This document shows, piece by piece, positions 7,975-16,710 of a stretch of 64,000 nt of DNA. The stretch lies in the NCBI GenBank assembly GCA_020444425.1, contig JAHLLB010000015.1, positions 1 through 64,000 on the forward strand, given 5' to 3'. Origin of the DNA: a bacterium. GTDB lineage: Bacteria > Electryoneota > Electryoneia > Electryoneales > Electryoneaceae. Numbering within the stretch: position 1 is the stretch's first letter; each line of letters starts with the position of its first letter. The position numbers and the translations under genes are program-made. A model generated the notes under the pieces. The model ran no database searches and had not been told where the DNA came from. It saw only the letters and a program-made list of their open reading frames with translations.

Positions 7975-9102
7975 CTAGTACAGCAGGCGCACGGTGGTCA
8001 GGCCGTCCAGCTCGGAACTGATGATCGCGACACCTTCATCCACAAAGATCAGGTCAGTCGGATTCCGCATCTCGATCCAGTCCATCAGCACCGGTTCAGC
8101 CGGATCCGTGACATCGAGGAAGTAGACGCCGTCGAATTCGTCAATGACCGCGAGCCGGTGTTCGTTGATCTCAACGCGGAAGGCGTGGTCTAGCCCGTCA
8201 ATCTTCCACGTTGCGACCAGTTCCGGCGTGGTGATGTTGGTGGCGTCGATGACTGACAGACCGCCGATACCGTCCGCGACGTAAACGTAGCCGTCTCCGT
8301 AAACCAGCCCTTGCGCTTCGCCCGGGGTATCGATGTCGGACAACCAGACACCATCTTCTTCTTCAACTGCGGCCGAAATGTCGGCAAATGCGACACCGTA
8401 ATCCTTCAGTCCGACGGCCACGGTGTAGATATCCTCCATAACCGCGACTCCAGCCTCGGCAACACCAGGCCAGTTCAGCGTCATCCGTTCATCCCAGCTC
8501 AGCACGCGGAGAGTGTCAACCGGGAAAACGATCTTGTCGGTGGAATCGAGATACACGTTGAACACCTGGATACCGTCGGAACCGTCGCAGACCAGTGTCC
8601 GGGCCACGTCCACCAATGCCCAGGGAGCATCCGTGAAATTGCGGCTCTTCGCTGAATCCTGGACCGCAAAGCTGAGGATTTCGGTGACTCCGCCGCTGCC
8701 GAACGCCGTCGACAGGTCATTCTCGAGCGAATCGAGGAAGTACACGGTGTTGATGTCGCTGAGGGCCACGACAATTGCGTTGACTTCCGGGATAGCGTTG
8801 ACCATCTGCGCGCGGTCGCCGGTGCGCAGGACACGGGTCAGCACCAGATCTGTCGGGTCAGAGGCATCATAGATGCCGACACCGCCCGAACGTTCCGCGA
8901 CATACAGTATGTCACCTTCCAGATCCATGTCCATCGCCCAGCCGCGTGTGCTGTACTGGCCGATCACATCATAATTGGATGACGGGCTGGTGTCGCCACC
9001 ACCGTAGGGAGAAGATGGTGATCCACAGCCGCTGATGAACGCCATCAGCATCAGGCTGAGGAGCAGACTTGGGAGCAGTCGAATCAGTGTGGTGCCGTTC
9101 AT
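7975..9102 (-). CDS. LVIVD-repeat lipoprotein
   Basis: 375 aa. I chose the ATG at 9102 because AAAGGAAG precedes it and it gives a clean lipoprotein signal ending FISGC, where the Cys would be lipidated. The rest consists of LVIVD-type repeats that form a predicted beta-propeller: DILYVAERSGGVGIYDASDP, YVYVADGIGGLSVIDATN and GVYFLDVTDP. Such proteins sit in the cell envelope, and their ligands are generally unknown. It follows folC at close spacing and ends at a strong terminator, so it may be the last gene of a minus-strand operon beginning at 11322. Confidence 0.8.
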   Translation of the reverse strand: MNGTTLIRLLPSLLLSLMLMAFISGCGSPSSPYGGGDTSPSSNYDVIGQYSTRGWAMDMDLEGDILYVAERSGGVGIYDASDPTDLVLTRVLRTGDRAQMVNAIPEVNAIVVALSDINTVYFLDSLENDLSTAFGSGGVTEILSFAVQDSAKSRNFTDAPWALVDVARTLVCDGSDGIQVFNVYLDSTDKIVFPVDTLRVLSWDERMTLNWPGVAEAGVAVMEDIYTVAVGLKDYGVAFADISAAVEEEDGVWLSDIDTPGEAQGLVYGDGYVYVADGIGGLSVIDATNITTPELVATWKIDGLDHAFRVEINEHRLAVIDEFDGVYFLDVTDPAEPVLMDWIEMRNPTDLIFVDEGVAIISSELDGLTTVRLLY

Positions 9103-9131
9103 GGGTGCTTCCTTTGCGCGTGCAATTGCAG

Positions 9132-10559
9132 TCAACGTGAACGTTGCAAAGTAGAATCTTCCTCATTCTCACGCAACCGGAGCCGGCGCAGAGCACCAAT
9201 TACGTAGAAACTCCCGGTGGCAACAATCAGATCGTCCGGGTTGGCCAGTTCGCGGGCCATGTTCAGGGCGTTGTGCAAGTCGACGGTCTGGCACTCAAAG
9301 CCGCGTTCGCGCACGATCTCTGCCAGTTCATCGGCTTCCATTGAACGCGGGGATTCGGCGCGGGTTGCCAGCACCAGCCTCGGCGAGGTGGCGAAGCAGT
9401 CGAGGAACTCCTTCGGATGTTTGTCGCGGTTCATGCCGAGGATCAGGATACGGGGACGTTCCGGAAACACATCGTCGAGCAGGTTGCTCAGCGCCGTTGC
9501 ACCCTGATCGGTGTGGGCTCCGTCGATCATCAGGATCGGGTCATGATCGAGAATCTCTCCGCGACCCGGCCAGCGTGTCTTCGACAATCCAGTGCGTACA
9601 GCGTCCTCACTGAGGCTGAAGTGTCCGTCAACGAGAAGCCGGTCTGCGGCGGCGACGGCAACAGCGGCGTTCTCCGCCTGATGCCGTCCAAGCAGCGGCG
9701 TGCGCATGCCGGTGTGGGAGCGTGATGGCGTGTGGACGGTGAATTCGGTTCCGTCTGTTGTGACCGAAACGTTTTCGATCTGGATTTCATGCCCCAACCT
9801 CCAGCACTCGACGCCAACCTCACGACAGCGGTCCTCGAGCACACGCAGGGCTCCGTCGGGTTGATGGGAGATGATCGCCGGACCGCCCGATTTGATGATC
9901 TGGCCCTTATCGTCGGCGATTTTCTCGACGGTGTCGCCGAGGATGTGTGTGTGGTCCAGCCCGATCCGGGTGATGATGGACAGCAGGGGGGAGACGACGT
10001 TTGTCGCGTCCAGCCGTCCGCCCATGCCTACTTCGACCAAAGCGACGTCAATGTCCGACTGCTGAAAGGTGACGAACGCCAGCGCGGTGAGCAGTTCGAA
10101 CACAGTGCGGTAGTTGGCCTGGCTCATGCGTTTGTCGGCAACCGGACGGATCCGTTCGTACATCTCGGTGAAACGGTCGCGAGTGAGGTCGATTCCGTCG
10201 ATTCGAATCCGTTCACGAACTTCGACGAGGTGCGGTGAGACGGTTGCACCCGTGCTGACACCTGCCTGCAGCAGGATCGCTTCCAGCATTGAGAGCGTGG
10301 AACCCTTGCCGCGGGTTCCGGTGATGTGGACGGTTGGCTTTGCGAGATGCGGATCGTCCAGCTCGGCAAGGAACGCCCGATACGATTCGAGTGACCGATC
10401 GACTCGTGCGAAGTTGATGGGGTCGAGGGCTTCGGTGTTCAGCCGTCCGTAGAGATGGAGCAGGGCGGAGGCATAGCCGTCATGCAGAGTGAATCCAGCA
10501 TCAAACTCCGCGGGATGAGTGTTCGGTGCGGGCAGTGGGCCGCGGGTGGGTTCGCTCAT
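9132..10559 (-). CDS. folC: Bifunctional folylpolyglutamate synthase / dihydrofolate synthase
   Basis: Mur-ligase family enzyme that adds glutamate to dihydropteroate and folates using ATP. At 475 aa it is slightly long because of about 25 extra N-terminal residues before the usual YxxALxxLY start. The P-loop reads HITGTRGKGST, with Arg where most homologues have Asn. Other family signatures are GMGGRLDATNVV, GLDHTHILGDTVEKIADDKG, PGRGEIL and DGAHTDQGA. It lies 8 bp after the gene starting at 11322, consistent with co-transcription. Confidence 0.93.
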   Translation of the reverse strand: MSEPTRGPLPAPNTHPAEFDAGFTLHDGYASALLHLYGRLNTEALDPINFARVDRSLESYRAFLAELDDPHLAKPTVHITGTRGKGSTLSMLEAILLQAGVSTGATVSPHLVEVRERIRIDGIDLTRDRFTEMYERIRPVADKRMSQANYRTVFELLTALAFVTFQQSDIDVALVEVGMGGRLDATNVVSPLLSIITRIGLDHTHILGDTVEKIADDKGQIIKSGGPAIISHQPDGALRVLEDRCREVGVECWRLGHEIQIENVSVTTDGTEFTVHTPSRSHTGMRTPLLGRHQAENAAVAVAAADRLLVDGHFSLSEDAVRTGLSKTRWPGRGEILDHDPILMIDGAHTDQGATALSNLLDDVFPERPRILILGMNRDKHPKEFLDCFATSPRLVLATRAESPRSMEADELAEIVRERGFECQTVDLHNALNMARELANPDDLIVATGSFYVIGALRRLRLRENEEDSTLQRSR

Positions 10560-10566
10560 GGAACGA

Positions 10567-11322
10567 TCAGAATGGCCTGTGAAGGAGTTTCAACACCTGT
10601 TCGATACGTTTTTTGTTGAACGCCGGCTCATGCCTGAGATTCATCACGTAGCGCGCGTCGACAGAGGTCAACCGCGCCAGTTCACGGTCTTGCTCATAGA
10701 CAGCAAACTTCGCGATACCAACAAGTTGCGGCATCTTCATGCGCAATGTACGCAGTTCGTCGGAATCGAGGATGGCGTTCACAATCGGGAACGAATCAAC
10801 GTGCGCGATAATCGAAAGGTAGCTGTCTTCCTCGGAGTTCAGCGCGTTGATCAGCGCTTCGAGGAAACGTTTCGGGTCGCCGGTCACATGCGCACGTTGC
10901 AGTCCCATCCGTTGCATGTACGCGAGGATTTGTCGACCGCGCATCATATTGATATCGTAAATGATAAAGTCTTTAAGTGGCCCCTCTGGAGCTTTCGGTA
11001 TGGTTGGTTTTACTACCGCACTTGCACCCTTGGTTCCCGAAGGCGCTGGAATGTCCGGATCGTCCGGCAGGTCCAGTTCCTTCTCACGGCGGGCGATGCG
11101 GGCTTTCAACTCACTGAGGCTGCTGCCATGGGACCGGGGCGGTCGCCCGGCCGGCCGGCCACCACCCCCGCCACTACCGCCGCCGCTGGGTGTACTCGCC
11201 GGAGCTGCACCGCCACCACCTCCGCCGCCGCCGCCGCTCATCGCTTTCGACACGCGTTCCAGGACTTTCGGGTCGATCTGTTTGCGTAATTCTTCCAGCT
11301 CGCGTTTTTTAGCTTCGTCCAT
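10567..11322 (-). CDS. Uncharacterised protein: Gly/Pro linker plus receiver-like C-terminus
   Basis: 251 aa, cytoplasmic, not recognised as a named family. Residues 1-30 are a charged helix and 30-65 a very low-complexity Gly/Pro/Ser linker. A second charged helix follows at about 68-85. From about residue 123 the pattern FIIYDINMMRGRQILAYMQ, then RMGLQRAHVTG, FLEALINAL and YLSIIAHVDS looks like the beta-alpha alternation of a response-regulator receiver, but the phosphoacceptor environment is not convincing. It may be a degenerate receiver used for protein contacts. It sits directly upstream of folC. Confidence 0.55.
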   Translation of the reverse strand: MDEAKKRELEELRKQIDPKVLERVSKAMSGGGGGGGGGAAPASTPSGGGSGGGGGRPAGRPPRSHGSSLSELKARIARREKELDLPDDPDIPAPSGTKGASAVVKPTIPKAPEGPLKDFIIYDINMMRGRQILAYMQRMGLQRAHVTGDPKRFLEALINALNSEEDSYLSIIAHVDSFPIVNAILDSDELRTLRMKMPQLVGIAKFAVYEQDRELARLTSVDARYVMNLRHEPAFNKKRIEQVLKLLHRPF

Positions 11323-11496
11323 GAAAATCCCGGTGTCACTTGATCCTGCCGAAACCAGCGGTCAACAGGTGAATTAGCGGTACACTCGTTCTCGCGAAAC
11401 GTATAACCTGTAAAATGTGAAATCTGAACGAACAAAACAACAGGAGTCGGATACATTGTGGAAATCATCAGTACTCGTGAAACAGGTTGTGAAACA

Positions 11497-11521
11497 TGCC
11501 CCGGACCTGCGTCTCCGGGCA
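11497..11521 (+). other. Hairpin in the recO leader
   Basis: TGCCCCGGA pairs with TCCGGGCA (one bulged C) in the 269-bp gap between the divergent gene at 11322 and recO. The gap is otherwise unremarkable. I see no clear -35/-10 pair in it. Confidence 0.35.
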
Positions 11522-11591
11522 CGTCAATGGGTTTTGCAGGGGTGCATGGGGACTGTACCTTGCGGGCTGGCCAGCAATATGGGGAATTCGA

Positions 11592-12383
11592 GTGCCCAAG
11601 CTCCACAAGAGTAACGCGTTGATTCTGAAACGCATCCGTCACGGCGATACCAGCCTGATTTTGCACGCGTTTACGCGTGATCATGGACGGGTGCCGTTCA
11701 TTGCGAAAGGCGCGCGGTCGGGTGGAAAGCGACCGCCGGTACCGCTGGTGCCGGTGGTGGAGCTGGAGTTCATCTGGGCAACCTCGACACGGTCCGAATT
11801 GCAGTTGCTGCGCGAGTGGTCACTGGTGGATGGTTTCGGGCCGGTACACGCTGATTTCACCCGGCTCGCCTGGGCGCAGGCGGGGATCGAAGTGCTGGGG
11901 CGGACGTTGTCCGGTGAGGAAGAGCACCGCGACCTGTTCGATTTGACGTTGACCTACCTGCACGCGCTGGGCGAGGCCTCGGCCCGATACGAAAACCTGT
12001 TCATCCTGTTCCGGCTGTTGGCGTTGCGTGAGCTGGGATACGAGTTGAGCGTGGACGCAAACAGCGACTCCACTCAACCGCTGGTCTTCATTCCGGGACA
12101 GGGGCTGATTTCGGCGAAGCAGGTGGATTCGTCTCGGGATAAGGGGATGCGCATCGCGCCGGGTAGTATCAAGAGCCTGGAGATGCTGCTGAAGCAGGGG
12201 TTTGATAACGCGACTCGCTTCAAGTTGACACGTGACGCACACGAGGAAATCGACCGGCTGCTGAATGCGGCGTACCGCTTCAGTTTCGACCGCTGGGGCA
12301 AGCTCGAAAGCCTGAAATTGCTGACGCCGTACACCGAACCCGCGCCACAAGGTGGCGGGAACCACGAAACCCGAACAACCTGA
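11592..12383 (+). CDS. recO: DNA repair protein RecO
   Basis: Recombination mediator that anneals ssDNA and helps load RecA in the RecFOR pathway. 263 aa from a GTG at 11592, giving VPKLHKSNALILKRIRHGDTSL, the typical RecO N-terminal OB fold start. The longer open frame from 11496 has no family similarity upstream of this point. The Cys4 zinc site present in many RecO proteins is absent, as in the E. coli protein. The last codons run up to the ABC transporter gene that follows at once. Confidence 0.9.
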   Translation: MPKLHKSNALILKRIRHGDTSLILHAFTRDHGRVPFIAKGARSGGKRPPVPLVPVVELEFIWATSTRSELQLLREWSLVDGFGPVHADFTRLAWAQAGIEVLGRTLSGEEEHRDLFDLTLTYLHALGEASARYENLFILFRLLALRELGYELSVDANSDSTQPLVFIPGQGLISAKQVDSSRDKGMRIAPGSIKSLEMLLKQGFDNATRFKLTRDAHEEIDRLLNAAYRFSFDRWGKLESLKLLTPYTEPAPQGGGNHETRTT

Positions 12384-12387
12384 CACG

Positions 12388-14205
12388 ATGACCTTTTTTC
12401 GCCGCTACCTGACCTACCTCAAACCGCACAGCCTGAGCATCTTCGGGATGTTCCTCGCCGGGCTGGGGTTTGTCGCGCTCTCCGGTGTTGCGTACTGGAT
12501 GGCGGCGGATTTCGTGCAAGCGTTGTTCACCGGGCAAGCGCAGGTTCCGGCATTGCCCGAAGAACCGCTCGGCTTCCTCAATTTGACTGACTATCTCGCT
12601 CACTACAGCGCGAATCTTGTCATGGCGGACAGTCCGCTGGGCACGTTGAAACGGGCGATTCTGTTCATCCTGATCGCGTTCGCACTGAAGAATCTCGCGC
12701 TGTACCTGCAGCTTGTGTTGTCTGCGTCTGTGGAACAACGCATCGCGCGTCACATGCGGGACGAGTACGTCGAGCACCTGCTCAGCCAGGATCTCGCATT
12801 TTTCCATCGCCGCCAGTCGGGCGACCTGATTTCGAGCGGGATCAACGATATCACCGTGCTCAACGCCGGCCTGGCCGAGAGTTTCGGCAAGTTGCTGCGT
12901 GATCCCCTGACCGCGATCCTGTTTCTCGTGTTGCTGCTGTCGATCTCCTGGCAACTGACCCTTGCGGCTGTGCTGATTGCTCCGATTACCGGGATCGTCA
13001 CCAACGCCATGGGCGGCAGCCTGAAACGAAAGTCAAAGCGGACACAGGAACGTGTCGGCGCGGTCACCGCACGGCTTAGCGAAGCGTTGTACGGCATCCG
13101 CATCGTGCAGGCGTACGGTGGAGAAGTCAGCGAAATCCGCCGCTTCGAGCAGGCGACGAACGAGCATTTCCGGCAGGCAATCGGCAAGGAGCGGTTGCGG
13201 CGAATCGTCTCGCCGATGCGTGAATTTGTCGGCGTGCTGGTCATCGCGGTGATTCTGCTTGTCGCAGGTGGACAGGTATTGGGCGGGCAGTGGCTGGTGG
13301 CGGATCAGTTCGTACGCTTCCTGGTGCTGCTGTTCGGCCTGCTCGCACCGATCACCAGCCTTGGCGAGGTGCAGGCCCGGCTGAAAGTCGCGGAAGGTGC
13401 GGCGGAGCGAGTGTTCAACTTGCTGGACGAACCCTACTCGATTCATGACGTGGACAACACAAACAAGGCCACGGCACCAGAGGCCCAGCCCGGTTTGGAA
13501 TGCAGGAATGTCAGCCTCGCGTATTCGGACGAACGTGCGCTCGCGCTTCGGGACGTAACCGTCACGATCCAGCCCGGCGAACGGGTGATACTCGCCGGAC
13601 GGTCCGGTTCCGGCAAGAGCAGCTTCCTCAACCTGTTGCCGCGTTTTTACGATTCCAGCGAGGGTTCGATCCTGGTCGGCGGGCGAGACATCAGCCGCCT
13701 TCCAATTGCGGAACTTCGCCGTCTGTTCGGGATTGTCACTCAGGAGATCGTGCTATTTCAGGATACGGTGGCAGGGAACATCGCGTACGGGTCGCCGGAT
13801 GCGTCGCGGGAGGCCATTGAGCGTGCGGCGAAGCTGGCACATGCAGACGAGTTCATTCGTGACCTGCCGCAGGGGTACGACACGGATCTTGGCAACCTTG
13901 GCGAACGGTTAAGCGGCGGCCAACGTCAACGGATCGCCATTGCCCGGGCATTGCTGCACGATCCGCCGATCCTGTTGTTCGACGAAGCAACGTCTGCGTT
14001 GGACGGCGATGTCGCGCGCGAAATCGAACGCACGCTGCGCGAGGTATCCGTGGGGAAGACGGTGTTGATGGCGACGCATCGGCTGGATGATCTCGACCCG
14101 GAGGAGCGGGTGCTGCTTTTTGAACAGGGACGGCTGATCGCGGACATGAAGCATGGTGAGTTGCTGCGTTCGGACACGGACTATCACATCCTCGCGCGGC
14201 ATTGA
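12388..14205 (+). CDS. MsbA-type ABC exporter
   Basis: A half-transporter of 605 aa that would dimerise. The N-terminal half has about six membrane segments, and the C-terminal half is an ATPase: Walker A GRSGSGKSS near residue 403, signature LSGGQRQRIAIARAL near 508, Walker B ILLFDEATSALD, H-loop MATHRLDD. It most resembles lipid-A/lipid or multidrug exporters of the MsbA family. The substrate cannot be read from sequence. The ATG at 12388 is 4 bp after the recO stop. An in-frame GTG at 12352 would overlap recO. Neither has a strong ribosome binding site, so coupling to recO is likely. Confidence 0.88.
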   Translation: MTFFRRYLTYLKPHSLSIFGMFLAGLGFVALSGVAYWMAADFVQALFTGQAQVPALPEEPLGFLNLTDYLAHYSANLVMADSPLGTLKRAILFILIAFALKNLALYLQLVLSASVEQRIARHMRDEYVEHLLSQDLAFFHRRQSGDLISSGINDITVLNAGLAESFGKLLRDPLTAILFLVLLLSISWQLTLAAVLIAPITGIVTNAMGGSLKRKSKRTQERVGAVTARLSEALYGIRIVQAYGGEVSEIRRFEQATNEHFRQAIGKERLRRIVSPMREFVGVLVIAVILLVAGGQVLGGQWLVADQFVRFLVLLFGLLAPITSLGEVQARLKVAEGAAERVFNLLDEPYSIHDVDNTNKATAPEAQPGLECRNVSLAYSDERALALRDVTVTIQPGERVILAGRSGSGKSSFLNLLPRFYDSSEGSILVGGRDISRLPIAELRRLFGIVTQEIVLFQDTVAGNIAYGSPDASREAIERAAKLAHADEFIRDLPQGYDTDLGNLGERLSGGQRQRIAIARALLHDPPILLFDEATSALDGDVAREIERTLREVSVGKTVLMATHRLDDLDPEERVLLFEQGRLIADMKHGELLRSDTDYHILARH

Positions 14206-14220
14206 TGGTGAAACGTTGAG

Positions 14221-14440
14221 ACAAAAAAAGAACCGCTCGGAGGGTCCGGGCCGAACGGTTCAGGAGCGCCAAGGTGGCGCAAGACGGGATGTGGAGGGTA
14301 TTCCCGTCGGGGTAGTTGAAGGCGGTGGGTCAGACCGCCTGTCGTGCTTTCAGTGATAGGACAGCTCAACGGCCCTGGAGGTTGCAGTCTCCGGGAGGAA
14401 AAAGAGAGACCGGGAGCTGGAGATAGAGACAAGAAAACGT
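14221..14440 (-). ncRNA. Candidate structured small RNA ending in an intrinsic terminator
   Basis: This gap holds a string of inverted repeats. In minus-strand order they are 14395-14373 (CCCGGAG/CTCC-A-GGG), 14340-14320 (AGGCGGT/ACCGCCT, perfect), 14308-14283 (GACGGGA/TCCCGTC, perfect), 14280-14266 (GCGCCA/TGGCGC, perfect) and 14261-14230 (11 bp, one mismatch). The last is followed on the minus strand by CTTTTTTTG. The U-tract exists only in the minus direction, yet no minus-strand gene lies upstream of it. I do not recognise SRP RNA, 6S RNA, RNase P or tmRNA. The 5' end is uncertain. A leader for tatD on the plus strand is the alternative. Confidence 0.4.
14230..14261 (-). terminator. Intrinsic terminator, minus direction
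   Basis: GAACCGCTCGG pairs with CCGAACGGTTC with one mismatch across a 10-nt loop. Reading minus, seven T residues follow directly (plus-strand AAAAAAAG at 14223-14230). It may also help end the plus-strand ABC gene, although no T-run follows on that strand. Confidence 0.65.
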
Positions 14441-14465
14441 AACTCATGACTATTTGGAATGATCC

Positions 14466-15263
14466 ATGATTGATACACATGTCCATCTGACATGGAGAAC
14501 CTTCGACGGACAGGTCGCGGAGGTGGTTCGCCGGGCGAACGAGGCTGGTGTGCGTGCGATAATTGATCTCGGCACGGATGTCAAAACCTCGAAACAATGC
14601 CGCGAACACGCGCATCAGTTCGACAGTGTCTGGTTCGGCGCGGGGATTCATCCGAACGATGCCGGCAGTGCGCGTGCGGGCGATCTCGAGCTGGTGATGG
14701 CGTTGTGCACGGATGACCGCTGTGTCGCGGTCGCCGAAATCGGCCTCGATTTTTACCGCGACCACACCGATCCGAAGGTGCAGGAACGCTGGTTCGCGGA
14801 GCAGTTGCAACTCGCGAAGGATCTCGACAAGCCCGTCGTGATTCATGATCGGGAAGCGTCGGCACGGTTGCTGGAGGTGCTGGACGACGTCGGGTACGAC
14901 GGCATCGACGGCCCCGGCGGGGTGTTCCACTGTTACGCCGGCGACGAAGCGATGACGAAGCAGGTGCTGGACCGTGGCTTCCACATCTCGTTCACCGGGA
15001 ACATCACGTACAAGAAGTCCGATCGTCCTGAGATCGCGAAGCTGGTTCCATTGGATCGGTTGATGATCGAGACTGACAGCCCATTCATGGCGCCGGTTCC
15101 GCGTCGTGGCAAGACCAACGAACCGGGATACGTCGGCTATGTGGCCGGTGCCCTGGCGAAGGCACACGGAGTCAGCCTGGACAAGGTGATCTTTGAGACA
15201 ACCAAGACGGCGGTGAAGTTGTTCCGTCTGCCGGAAACGTTGCTAGAGGGGCTGGAGGCGTGA
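14466..15263 (+). CDS. tatD: TatD-family metal-dependent hydrolase (DNase)
   Basis: 265 aa amidohydrolase-fold enzyme. Metal ligands are HVH near residues 5-7, the Glu in AEIGLDF, the His in VVIHDR and FHCYAG, and the Asp in IETDSPF. Family members are Mg-dependent 3'-5' exonucleases linked to DNA repair and D-tyrosyl-tRNA processing. Its stop overlaps the next gene's GTG, starting a tightly packed set: tatD, methyltransferase, ftsE-like, ftsX-like. Confidence 0.92.
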   Translation: MIDTHVHLTWRTFDGQVAEVVRRANEAGVRAIIDLGTDVKTSKQCREHAHQFDSVWFGAGIHPNDAGSARAGDLELVMALCTDDRCVAVAEIGLDFYRDHTDPKVQERWFAEQLQLAKDLDKPVVIHDREASARLLEVLDDVGYDGIDGPGGVFHCYAGDEAMTKQVLDRGFHISFTGNITYKKSDRPEIAKLVPLDRLMIETDSPFMAPVPRRGKTNEPGYVGYVAGALAKAHGVSLDKVIFETTKTAVKLFRLPETLLEGLEA

Positions 15264-16054
15264 GGAGCAAGTCGCGCGGACGAGGGCTGGATGCTCGATC
15301 AAAGCGGGTGGATGTCGCCCCGTATACGATGCTGGCGCAGTTCTACGATGAGGTGATGGACCACGTCAATTACCGCGCGTGGGCGTCCTACATTGATAAG
15401 ATGGCGGTCAAAAGGCATGACCTCAGGCGTGGCCGGGCGCTTGATTTCGCGTGCGGGACGGGCACGTTGCTGACCTACCTCGCACGCTTGGGTTGGGATA
15501 CGGTCGGCGTCGATGCCTCTTCGCCGATGGTCGAGGAAGCGAAGGCGATCAAGCCGCCGCGCGGGCGAGTCATGCAATGGGGCGTGTACTCTTTTCTCGA
15601 AACGCCGGACGTTGAACCCTGCGACCTCGGAATCTGCGTGTACGACTCGCTGAACTACCTGCTGAAAGAGGAGGAGGTGGCGACGTTCTTCCGCAACGCG
15701 CATGAGGTGATCCGCACGGGTGGATTGTTGGTTGTTGACTTGAGCACCGAGATCAACAGCCGCATCCATTTCAATGGGTCGGCGATGGAGGAACACCTTA
15801 AGGGCGGCGCGTACCGCAGAATCACGCGCTACGACGAAGAGGAACGCATCCAGCACAACGTGTTCAACATCTACCCGGACGGCGAGGACACGGTGTACGT
15901 CGAACACCATCAGCAACGCATCTACATGATCCAGACGGTGCTGGACATCGCGCGGGAAAACGGGTTTCAGCCGAAGAACGTGTACCACGAATTGACGTTC
16001 AAACCGGGCGACGAAACCAGCGATCGGATCCACATCGCGGCGGAGCCGGTATGA
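15260..16054 (+). CDS. Class I SAM-dependent methyltransferase
   Basis: 264 aa with motif I ALDFACGTGTLLTYLARLG around residue 65 and the acidic motif II VGVDASSPMVEEA. The acceptor is unknown. The GTG start overlaps the tatD stop by 4 bp, and the stop overlaps the ftsE-like start, so translation is coupled on both sides. The first 20 residues are basic and may not be part of the fold. An internal ATG (MLAQFYDEV) is an alternative start. Confidence 0.85.
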   Translation: MRSKSRGRGLDARSKRVDVAPYTMLAQFYDEVMDHVNYRAWASYIDKMAVKRHDLRRGRALDFACGTGTLLTYLARLGWDTVGVDASSPMVEEAKAIKPPRGRVMQWGVYSFLETPDVEPCDLGICVYDSLNYLLKEEEVATFFRNAHEVIRTGGLLVVDLSTEINSRIHFNGSAMEEHLKGGAYRRITRYDEEERIQHNVFNIYPDGEDTVYVEHHQQRIYMIQTVLDIARENGFQPKNVYHELTFKPGDETSDRIHIAAEPV

Positions 16055-16710
16055 TCGAGCTGATGCGGGCGAGCAAAACGTATGATCGCGGGCGCGGCGT
16101 CCGTGACGTCAGCTTCCGCATCAACAAGGGCGAGTGGGTGTTGCTGGTCGGCGGTTCCGGCGCGGGCAAATCGACGATCCTGCGGATGATGTACGGGGCG
16201 TTGCGTCCGGACAATGGCGACGTGATCGTCGGCAGTCATCGGCTATCCCTGGTGAAAGACAAGGATCTGCCCACCGTTCGCCGCCTGCTCGGAATCATCG
16301 ATCAGGACCTGACGCTGGTCGCGGATCGCAGCGTCTACCGCAATGTCTCCCTCGTCGGAGAAGTGCTCGGCTGGACGAAGAAGCAGACTCGGGTGCAAGC
16401 GTTACGTGTGTTGAACCGCGTCGGCCTGCACGCCCACCTCGACCAGTATCCGCACAACCTCAGCCGCGGCGAAATGCGACGGTTGGCAATTGCTCGCGCG
16501 TTGGTCGCGCAGCCGTTCGCGCTAGTCGCGGACGAGCCGCTGATTCATCTCGACCATGAAACCGCTACCTCCATCGTCGAACTGATGGCGAAGATTCACG
16601 CGCAGGGCACGTCGATCGTGCTCGCAACCCATCGGGCAGAACTGTTCGACGGGTACCCGGTGCGAAAGCTGTACGTCGAGAACGGCGAGCTGCGGGAGGG
16701 GACGCCATGA
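16051..16710 (+). CDS. ftsE: FtsE-like ABC ATPase
   Basis: 219 aa, the size of FtsE. Walker A is GGSGAGKST near residue 34, and Q-loop IIDQD and H-loop LATHRAE are present. The signature reads LSRGEMRRLAIARAL (Gly to Arg at its third position), and the Walker B end reads VADEPLIHLD rather than ADEPTGNLD. FtsE works with FtsX to control peptidoglycan hydrolases at the division septum. The next gene encodes an FtsX-like permease overlapping by 4 bp, which supports the call. The small deviations leave room for another FtsEX-type pair. Confidence 0.8.
   Translation: MIELMRASKTYDRGRGVRDVSFRINKGEWVLLVGGSGAGKSTILRMMYGALRPDNGDVIVGSHRLSLVKDKDLPTVRRLLGIIDQDLTLVADRSVYRNVSLVGEVLGWTKKQTRVQALRVLNRVGLHAHLDQYPHNLSRGEMRRLAIARALVAQPFALVADEPLIHLDHETATSIVELMAKIHAQGTSIVLATHRAELFDGYPVRKLYVENGELREGTP

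Noticed and set aside
11496-11591. N-terminal extension of recO
   Set aside because: The open frame continues upstream but the residues are unlike RecO. The GTG at 11592 gives the normal N-terminus.
14221-14440. 4.5S/SRP RNA or 6S RNA
   Set aside because: The SRP apical motif (GGAAGGAAGCA-like) is absent. The fold is a string of small hairpins, not one long stem with a central bubble.
14184-15167. 327-codon minus-strand frame covering tatD and the hairpin region
   Set aside because: It runs opposite the clear tatD gene and through the hairpin string. It has no recognisable domain, so it does not explain the minus-strand terminator.
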